Origin: Candidatus Kerfeldbacteria bacterium
GTDB lineage: Bacteria > Patescibacteriota > Patescibacteriia > SBBC01 > CAIJZX01
NCBI GenBank assembly: GCA_016217865.1
Contig: JACRFO010000115.1
Location: forward strand, 1-12,133
Length of the DNA: 12,133 nucleotides
Direction of reading: 5' to 3'
A program made the translations under genes and the position numbers. This document shows positions 5,727 to 10,619 of the stretch, piece by piece. The notes under the pieces are model-generated. The model was given only the letters and a program-made list of their open reading frames with translations. It searched no databases and was not told the DNA's origin. The stretch's first letter is position 1. Each line of letters begins with the position of its first letter.

Positions 5727-6611
5727 ATGCCAAAAAAACACCAACCGACAAAAATTCGGAAGGCGGTCATCCCGGTGGCCGGCTTTGGCACACGCTTCTT
5801 GCCAATGACCATCGCGCAACCCAAAGAAATGTTGCCGATCGTCGACAAGCCGATCATCCAATACGTCGTTGAACAGGTCGTTGCCGCCGGCATCGAAGAG
5901 GTTATTTTCGTTACTGGACGCAACAAGCGCGCCATTGAAGACCACTTCGACTACTCCGGCGAACTCGAACGCTTGCTCCGGGAAAATAACAAGCTCGAAC
6001 AATTGAAAGAGGTTCATCGCATCTCGCAGCTGGCAAAATTTGTCTTCGTCCGGCAAAACAAAATGCTGGGCAACGGCCATGCGGTCTTGATGGCGAAAGA
6101 AGTTGTCGGCGATGAGCCATTCCTCCTTTGCTGGGGTGATGACTTCTTCGAATCGCGCGTCCCGGTAGCACGTCAACTGATCGACATCTACAAACGGTAC
6201 CACGCCAGCGTTATTGGCGTCCTCCCGATCAAAGAGGACCGCATCCATAAGTACGGCATGATGAAACCGAAGGGCAAGATCACCGGCCGGACCTTCCAAA
6301 TCAACGGTATTGTTGAAAAACCGGACCCAAAGCACGCTCCGTCAAATTACGGTATGTTCGGTGGTGCGGTCCTCACACCGGATATCTTCCACTACCTTGA
6401 ACGGGCCAAGCCATCGGCCAACGGCGAAATCATCTATACCGACGGCGTCAGCCTGCTCGCCAAACGAGAGCGCGTCTATGCTCATCACTTGAGCGGACGC
6501 TACTGGGATACTGGTGATAAAGCCGAGTACATCAAGGCCAACATCCACTTCGCCCTCCAACACAAGGAATTGAAAGGGCCGATCAAAGAATTCCTCAAAC
6601 ACCCACAATAA
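5727..6611 (+). CDS. galU: UTP--glucose-1-phosphate uridylyltransferase
   Basis: A 294-residue cytoplasmic nucleotidyltransferase that makes UDP-glucose from UTP and glucose-1-phosphate, feeding surface glycan synthesis. The N-terminal nucleotide-binding loop reads VAGFGTRFLP (residues 17-26), followed by KEMLPIVDKPIIQYVVEQ (33-50), standard for bacterial GalU. Further family features are WGDDFF at the metal site, the KYG and GIVEKP substrate loops, and a C-terminal YWDTGDKAEYIKANIHFAL segment. Length matches bacterial GalU (about 290-300). The start follows a promoter placed for a leaderless message. It is the first gene of a tight operon: the solute-binding protein gene begins 6 nt after its stop. 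A related sugar-1-phosphate nucleotidyltransferase of different nucleotide specificity cannot be fully excluded, but the motifs favour GalU strongly. Confidence 0.93.
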   Translation: MPKKHQPTKIRKAVIPVAGFGTRFLPMTIAQPKEMLPIVDKPIIQYVVEQVVAAGIEEVIFVTGRNKRAIEDHFDYSGELERLLRENNKLEQLKEVHRISQLAKFVFVRQNKMLGNGHAVLMAKEVVGDEPFLLCWGDDFFESRVPVARQLIDIYKRYHASVIGVLPIKEDRIHKYGMMKPKGKITGRTFQINGIVEKPDPKHAPSNYGMFGGAVLTPDIFHYLERAKPSANGEIIYTDGVSLLAKRERVYAHHLSGRYWDTGDKAEYIKANIHFALQHKELKGPIKEFLKHPQ

Positions 6612-6617
6612 CCGCCT

Positions 6618-7991
6618 ATGCGCCGCGTCCTCATCATCGCTGCCATTCTCCTCATCCCGATCGTTCCAATCGTTTTGGTCGTCACCGGGGTGTTAAAGAA
6701 AGCCCCAGTCACCGTCACTGCGGTCCGCCTCACGGTTTGGGGAACGGAAGACACGGCTGCCAACTTCGCCCAGTTGATCGCTAAGTACCGCCAAACGCGT
6801 TCGTACGTCACCATCGACTACGTCCAGATGCGCTCGGAAGATTACTACCAGCAATTGCTTCAGGCCTGGGCCCAAGGAACTGGACCAGATGTCTTTTTCG
6901 TGCCGAGTACTTGGATCGGGCAGATGTCCCAGTACAGCATCCCCATGCCTGCCGACCTATCGATTCCGCAGGTGATCGTTACCAAAGGCGTCCTCGGTAA
7001 TAACGCGAAGGTCGTCGTCAACCAAAAAGCCGCTCCGAGCTTGAACGCGCTCCAAGACGCTTTTGTCGACACGGTGACTGGCGATGTTGTTCGCGATGGC
7101 CAGACGTGGGCCCTGCCGTTGTCGATGGACACGCTCGCAACGTACTACAACAAAGATCTCCTGAATAACGCTAAGATCTTCGAACCCGCAAAGACGTGGT
7201 CAGATCTCCAGAACCAGATCGTCTCCAACCACCTGACGATTACCGATCAGAATGGCCGGCTAGCACAATCAGGCGTCGCGCTGGGAACCGTTGCTAATCT
7301 CCCGCACTCAACCGATCTCCTCACACTGCTGATGATGCAGAACGGCGCAATCATGACGTCGAATGATAAGCAGGCGCACTTTCAAGACACGCCGGGCTTA
7401 ACCGCCTTAAAATTCTTCTTGAGTTTTGCCCAAACGAAAAAGGTGAACTACAGTTGGGACGCCAATCAACCGAATGCCCTCGAAGCCTTCCTCCAAGGCA
7501 AGGTCGCCTACTACTTCGGTAGCTTGTCCGACCGGGCACAAATCGCCGCCAGCCAGTTGAACTGGGGGGTTGGACCGATGCTGCACATTCGACAGTCGGG
7601 CGATAATGACGCCCTGTCGAATAGCGAACGATTCATCGACGCCGCTAACTACCAAGTCGCAATGGTCTCGAAGGCAAGTCAACTCGCCGGGCGCGATGTC
7701 TACGCTTGGAATTTCGTCGAGTACTCGAGTGAGGCTGGTAACGTCTCGGCCTACCTCGATCCGAGTGGAAAGCTGGCTGCTCAAAAGAGTGTCCTGGTTC
7801 AACAGAAGGACAATCCAACATTAAGCGTCTATGCCGGACAGCTCCTCACAGCCCGCAGCTGGTACCACGTGAATGGTGGTCAGACTATTGAGAAGTACTT
7901 TCAAGACTTGATCACCGGCGGCTTGTCCGAGAAGAATGATCTCCAAGAGCTGCTCAATCTTGCCGCCCAGCAAGTCGTTTCAACCCTATGA
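6618..7991 (+). CDS. Membrane-anchored extracellular solute-binding protein
   Basis: A 457-residue protein resembling family 1 ABC solute-binding proteins (sugar type). Residues 1-6 are basic and residues about 4-26 form a hydrophobic segment. There is no lipobox Cys and no clear signal peptidase site, so it is probably tethered by an N-terminal helix rather than lipidated. The binding fold is indicated by VRLTVWGTEDTAANF, the segment YQQLLQAWAQGTGPDVFFVPSTW, the hinge-region SMDTLATYYNKDLLNNAK, KTWSDLQ, and later ALEAFLQGKVAYYFGS, each typical of the family. It lies 6 nt after galU and overlaps the next gene by ATGA, so the three genes are one operon. No ABC permease or ATPase is nearby, so whether it feeds an importer elsewhere, acts as a sensor, or works with the pilin-like proteins is open. 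No Shine-Dalgarno. Confidence 0.85.
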   Translation: MRRVLIIAAILLIPIVPIVLVVTGVLKKAPVTVTAVRLTVWGTEDTAANFAQLIAKYRQTRSYVTIDYVQMRSEDYYQQLLQAWAQGTGPDVFFVPSTWIGQMSQYSIPMPADLSIPQVIVTKGVLGNNAKVVVNQKAAPSLNALQDAFVDTVTGDVVRDGQTWALPLSMDTLATYYNKDLLNNAKIFEPAKTWSDLQNQIVSNHLTITDQNGRLAQSGVALGTVANLPHSTDLLTLLMMQNGAIMTSNDKQAHFQDTPGLTALKFFLSFAQTKKVNYSWDANQPNALEAFLQGKVAYYFGSLSDRAQIAASQLNWGVGPMLHIRQSGDNDALSNSERFIDAANYQVAMVSKASQLAGRDVYAWNFVEYSSEAGNVSAYLDPSGKLAAQKSVLVQQKDNPTLSVYAGQLLTARSWYHVNGGQTIEKYFQDLITGGLSEKNDLQELLNLAAQQVVSTL

Positions 7992-9202
7992 AATACGCTC
8001 GCTACGCCAGTTTTGCTATCGCCCTTGGCCTGGTGCTCGTCCCACTCGTCGCCAGCGCCCAGACCTCCGGCGGTATCTTAGGCTACCTCAAGTGCAACCA
8101 GGTAAATAGCGCGAGTGACACGAACCCGTGCACCATTGATGACTTTCTCAACCTATTCGTCTACTTAGCACAGTGGGGGTTGAGCATCGTCGCCGTACTA
8201 GCGGTCGGGACATTCGTCTACGGCGGTATTCAGTTCATCACGGCTGGCGGACGAGCTTCAAAAGTCGATGAAGGAAAGCGCGTCATCGCCGGAACAGTCG
8301 TCGGGGTGATCATCTCATTGACGGCGTACGTCATCATCAACTTCACCATCGGAGCCATCACCGGCACGAGTGTTAAATCACTCAACCCTTTCGCCGGTCC
8401 AATCGCCACTGTCTTCGGCGGACAAAAGGGTCTTGAACGGATCTTCAGCGGCAATCAGGACGTTGGAGAGAATCGCGGTAACACCTGTCGCAGCACGAAC
8501 AACGAAGGATGGAACAAGAGCTGCGGCCAACTCCAAGCGATGTGCGCTGACCCAGGCACAGCTGATGGTCCGATCGTGGCGTTACAGAAACAGCTCAATT
8601 CCATGAACTGCAGTTGTGGTACAGCCGATGGGTGTTACGGTGACAACACGGTTGGGTGCGTCCGCCGCTTCCAGGTCGCTAACGGCTTGCCGCCGACGGG
8701 CGCGATTGACAGCGAGACGAGCGGACTCCTCGGCAGTTCGAACGTTCCGATCCCCTGTGATTTCAATCTCGGCAGCGCTACAGCACCGTACACCGCGACC
8801 GACGTGGCCAGTAACTTCCCAGCCGCAACGTCATCAGCATCCGTCAACCCACCGCAAACTGGTACTGGCTGCTGTGTCGTGAATTCTGGTGAGAACCCGC
8901 TTTACTGTCTCGACCAACAACCCGCTTCGGTCTGCTATGCGCTCGGGAGCGACGTTAGTTTCTACTCGGGAGTATACTGCGCGGGAACACCGCTCAGTCC
9001 GCAACTCTGTGGACACTGCACAGTCACGCCGGACGATACGTGTGACCAAAACCACCAGTGCTTCCAGCAGGTCAGCAAGTACTGGTGCGAGAATATCGCC
9101 TACGAGGAAACACCGACTGGTACCATCGGGTTATCTTTCCAGACTGGCCGGTGCAGCGGCAACGCCTGCACCAACACACCGCGGCTGCAACCGCCGCAGT
9201 AA
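7988..9202 (+). CDS. Pilin-like protein fused to peptidoglycan-binding and Cys-rich domains
   Basis: A 404-residue exported protein with at least three parts. Residues 1-24 are a signal peptide (cleavage near ASA-Q). Residues about 50-127 match the TrbC/VirB2-like pilin pattern: a first membrane helix, a GG-rich loop with YGGIQFITAGGRASKV (78-93), a KRVIAGTVVG turn and a second membrane helix. Residues about 193-249 look like a PG_binding_1 domain: GPIVALQKQLN, CYGDNTVGCVRRFQVANGLPPTG and DSETSGLL. Residues 255-404 are a cysteine-rich region of unknown fold. Twenty cysteines lie between residues 167 and 394, many spaced as disulfide pairs, plus two before the first helix. Its start overlaps the solute-binding gene stop by ATGA. 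Reading: a wall-anchoring or tip subunit of a surface fibre or secretion complex. The fusion and overlap are seen; the role is inferred. Confidence 0.85.
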   Translation: MKYARYASFAIALGLVLVPLVASAQTSGGILGYLKCNQVNSASDTNPCTIDDFLNLFVYLAQWGLSIVAVLAVGTFVYGGIQFITAGGRASKVDEGKRVIAGTVVGVIISLTAYVIINFTIGAITGTSVKSLNPFAGPIATVFGGQKGLERIFSGNQDVGENRGNTCRSTNNEGWNKSCGQLQAMCADPGTADGPIVALQKQLNSMNCSCGTADGCYGDNTVGCVRRFQVANGLPPTGAIDSETSGLLGSSNVPIPCDFNLGSATAPYTATDVASNFPAATSSASVNPPQTGTGCCVVNSGENPLYCLDQQPASVCYALGSDVSFYSGVYCAGTPLSPQLCGHCTVTPDDTCDQNHQCFQQVSKYWCENIAYEETPTGTIGLSFQTGRCSGNACTNTPRLQPPQ

Positions 9203-9209
9203 TTCTGTC

Positions 9210-9238
9210 TTTCCAGTTTTCGCCACTCACGGTATAGT
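9210..9238 (+). promoter_or_regulatory. Leaderless-type promoter of the first short pilin gene
   Basis: TTTCCA (9210-9215), a 17-nt spacer and TATAGT (9233-9238, preceded by CGG rather than TGn). The hexamer ends 6 nt before ATG 9245, again placing the start of transcription on the start codon. The 42-bp gap after the previous gene has no terminator, so read-through from the galU operon may add to expression. Confidence 0.55.
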
Positions 9239-9244
9239 ACTCTC

Positions 9245-9601
9245 ATGAAACGCCTCCTTCCCCTCCTGATCGTCTTCGGCTTGCTGATGGTTATTGTCCC
9301 AGCCGTCGCCGCTGATCCAGCCACGAGCGATACCGTCACCTTGCCTAACCCGATTTACTGTAACTCGGCGACCTGTTTGATTAGCCAAATTGTCCGTTAC
9401 GTTCTCGGTACTATCGCCATCATTGCTACGCTGATGTTCGTCTGGGGTGGGTACATGATGCTCACTTCTGGCGGGAACGCTGACCAGGTTAAAAAAGCCA
9501 AAGAAACCCTGGCTTGGGCATCCATCGGGATTATCGTTATTCTCTTGAGTTGGACCATTATCCGGTTCGTTTTGGCTGGAATTGCTGGTACCGGGCAGTA
9601 A
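9245..9601 (+). CDS. TrbC/VirB2-like pilin protein (divergent copy)
   Basis: A 118-residue exported membrane protein with signal peptide 1-23 (AVAA-D) and a short extracytoplasmic stretch with two Cys (39 and 44) in PIYCNSATC. Two membrane helices lie at about 47-73 and 90-112, joined by the family loop GGYMMLTSGGNADQVKKAKETL (68-89). In conjugation systems such proteins are the processed pilus subunit; in Candidate Phyla Radiation genomes they occur as orphan sets. The GG, S/TxGG and K-A-K positions align with the other three pilin-like proteins here, but the N-terminal half differs from the 9731 and 10157 copies, so it is an older paralogue. The cysteine pair is absent from those copies and could bond to itself or to the Cys-rich partner encoded upstream (inference). 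Confidence 0.85.
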   Translation: MKRLLPLLIVFGLLMVIVPAVAADPATSDTVTLPNPIYCNSATCLISQIVRYVLGTIAIIATLMFVWGGYMMLTSGGNADQVKKAKETLAWASIGIIVILLSWTIIRFVLAGIAGTGQ

Positions 9602-9609
9602 ATGTAGAA

Positions 9610-9631
9610 CAACATGAGGATAACTCTGTTG
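9610..9631. promoter_or_regulatory. Inverted repeat overlapping the -35 of the pilin promoter
   Basis: CAACATGAG (9610-9618) can pair with CTCTGTTG (9624-9631) as 8 bp with one bulged T and a GATAA loop. The right arm covers the first three bases of the TTGACA box (9629-9634). It could be an operator for a dimeric regulator or a weak terminator of the upstream pilin gene; a run of six T follows later at 9643-9648. The two readings are not separable by eye. Confidence 0.4.
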
Positions 9632-9656
9632 ACAAACAACGGTTTTTTAGTATAAT
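9629..9656 (+). promoter_or_regulatory. Consensus sigma-70-type promoter of the duplicated pilin pair
   Basis: TTGACA (9629-9634), a 16-nt spacer and TATAAT (9651-9656): both hexamers match the housekeeping consensus exactly. The predicted start is near 9663. This is the strongest promoter in the window and the only one with a full -35, consistent with high production of a structural subunit. Confidence 0.85.
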
Positions 9657-9662
9657 CAGATT

Positions 9663-9730
9663 GCTGGCGGTTTGGCATGGTTCGAGGCTGAACCGATCAC
9701 ATCCAGCTTTATTACGTAACTCATACGTCT
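9663..9730 (+). promoter_or_regulatory. Long structured 5' leader of the pilin pair
   Basis: About 68 nt separate the predicted transcription start from ATG 9731, unlike the 0-7 nt leaders of other genes here. It contains a hairpin GGTTC-GAGGCT-GAACC at 9679-9694, and CGGTT further upstream could pair with AACCG as an alternative fold. No Shine-Dalgarno is present near the ATG. Roles in mRNA stability or control of translation are possible; it matches no riboswitch I recognise. Confidence 0.4.
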
Positions 9731-10114
9731 ATGCGCTTGCAAAAGTTTGCAAAGGTCGCGCTGGTCGTCGGTTCGCTCGCGGCAGTTGCTATGCCGTTGG
9801 CCACCCACGCCGGTACAGTGACCACCTTTAGTATTGAGTCAGTGGGCAGCCAGCTTGGTCTCGGTAACGCCGACCTCAAGCAGACTGTCTTGAACATCAT
9901 CCGGCTCCTGCTCGGTTTGATGACCCTGATTGCGGTCGCCCTGATCATCTACGGCGGCTTCGTCTGGCTGACAGCGGCGGGTAACGAAGAGAACGTCGAG
10001 AAAGCCAAGCGGATTATCTCCGCTGCGGTCATCGGCTTGATCGTCATTCTGCTTGCCTGGGCCATCGTCATCTTCGTGGCCAACACCACGGCGAACGTCA
10101 CGGCCAACACGTAA
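9731..10114 (+). CDS. TrbC/VirB2-like pilin protein (duplicate A)
   Basis: A 127-residue exported small membrane protein. The signal peptide ends near THA-G (residue 27), giving a mature chain of about 100 residues. A polar N-terminus (TFSIESVGSQLGLGNADLKQ, 32-51) precedes two membrane helices at about 54-78 and 97-117, joined by the GGFVWLTAAGNEENVEKAKR loop (75-94), the conserved pilin signature. The C-terminus is a short Thr/Asn-rich tail, NTTANVTANT. It is driven by a consensus promoter with a long leader. By eye about two thirds of positions are identical to the gene at 10157, so the two arose by tandem duplication. It is probably the major structural subunit of a surface filament or a secretion pore; the Thr-rich tail is a possible glycosylation target (inference). 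Confidence 0.88.
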   Translation: MRLQKFAKVALVVGSLAAVAMPLATHAGTVTTFSIESVGSQLGLGNADLKQTVLNIIRLLLGLMTLIAVALIIYGGFVWLTAAGNEENVEKAKRIISAAVIGLIVILLAWAIVIFVANTTANVTANT

Positions 10115-10127
10115 TCTCGCTCGCTTA

Positions 10128-10156
10128 CACCTCTCCTTGAAAGGGGGTGAATACAC
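10128..10156 (+). promoter_or_regulatory. Strong Shine-Dalgarno inside a possible hairpin
   Basis: AAGGGGGTGA (10141-10150) is nearly the full complement of the 16S rRNA 3' end, 6 nt before ATG 10157. It is the only strong ribosome site in the window. Just upstream CACCTCT (10128-10134) can pair with GGGGGTG (10143-10149) as 7 bp including two G-T pairs, across an 8-nt loop, which would hide the site. This suggests tunable translation of the second duplicate. Confidence 0.6.
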
Positions 10157-10531
10157 ATGAAATTCACCAAACTCGCGAAAGTTGCTTTGATTGCCGGTTC
10201 GTTGGGCGCTATGGTTATGCCATTGGCCACCCACGCCAGCACATTCAGCGTCGAATCCGTCGGGAGCCAAATCGGCCTCGGCAACGCTGACCTCAAACAA
10301 ACGGTTATCAATATTCTGAACTTGGCACTCGGTCTGTTGGCCCTCGTCGCAGTCGTCATGATCATCATCGGCGGCTTCACCTGGCTCACAGCTGGTGGCA
10401 ATGAAGAAAAGGTTGACAAGGCTAAGAAGATCATTTCCGCTGCTGTCATTGGTTTGATCATCGTCTTGCTCGCCTGGGCCGTCGTCATCTTCGTGGCTCG
10501 AACCACGTCGAACGTGACCGCCAACGCGTAA
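10157..10531 (+). CDS. TrbC/VirB2-like pilin protein (duplicate B)
   Basis: A 124-residue paralogue of the preceding gene with the same plan: a signal peptide ending near THA-S (27), polar segment SVESVGSQIGLGNADLKQ, helix about 50-74, loop GGFTWLTAGGNEEKVDKAKK (72-91), helix about 94-114 and tail TTSNVTANA. The loop here has GGN like the 9245 copy, where duplicate A has AGN. It is three residues shorter than duplicate A because of a gap after the cleavage site. No promoter is seen in the 42-bp gap, so it is probably co-transcribed with duplicate A but translated from its own strong ribosome site, which may set a different ratio of the two subunits. A terminator follows 25 nt after its stop. 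Confidence 0.88.
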   Translation: MKFTKLAKVALIAGSLGAMVMPLATHASTFSVESVGSQIGLGNADLKQTVINILNLALGLLALVAVVMIIIGGFTWLTAGGNEEKVDKAKKIISAAVIGLIIVLLAWAVVIFVARTTSNVTANA

Positions 10532-10556
10532 CATTCCCTAGAGATTATCTCCAACG

Positions 10557-10585
10557 CAGCCCCCGTCTGGGGGCTGTTTGGTTTT
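10557..10585 (+). terminator. Rho-independent terminator after the pilin genes
   Basis: A perfect 8-bp GC-rich stem CAGCCCCC (10557-10564) / GGGGGCTG (10569-10576) with a GTCT loop, followed by TTTGGTTTT. It ends the pilin transcription unit just before the promoter of the next gene. Confidence 0.9.
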
Positions 10586-10602
10586 GCGGGCCCGGTCAGA
10601 GA

Positions 10603-10611
10603 TGGTAGACT
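10603..10611 (+). promoter_or_regulatory. Extended -10 promoter of the DUF2079 gene
   Basis: TGG-TAGACT (hexamer 10606-10611) ends 8 nt before ATG 10620, so the message would be leaderless or nearly so. A TTTTGC at 10582-10587 is a poor -35 match. It lies just after the terminator, so the gene is an independent unit. Confidence 0.55.
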
Positions 10612-10619
10612 GCCCTCGT

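Noticed and set aside
5671..5751. Longer N-terminus for the mannosyltransferase
   Set aside because: It would start upstream of the gene's own TATACT box and overlap the galU coding start; ATG 5670 gives the normal cytoplasmic N-terminus before helix one.
5709..6335. A 208-codon open frame on the minus strand opposite galU
   Set aside because: It lies wholly antisense to a clearly conserved GalU, has no recognisable motif, and reads as the usual acidic/Val-rich shadow of a GC-biased gene. It would also cover the galU promoter.
6618..7991. Complete ABC sugar importer operon
   Set aside because: Only the binding protein is present; the flanking genes are galU and a pilin-like fusion, with no permease or ATPase motifs.
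9839..10534. A 231-codon minus-strand frame spanning both duplicated pilin genes
   Set aside because: Its internal repetition (acidic Asp-rich blocks occurring twice) simply mirrors the duplicated pilins on the other strand, and it has no promoter or motif of its own.
9949..10554. A second long minus-strand frame over the pilin pair
   Set aside because: It also repeats internally because of the duplication; the plus-strand genes have signal peptides, ribosome site and terminator, so this is a shadow.
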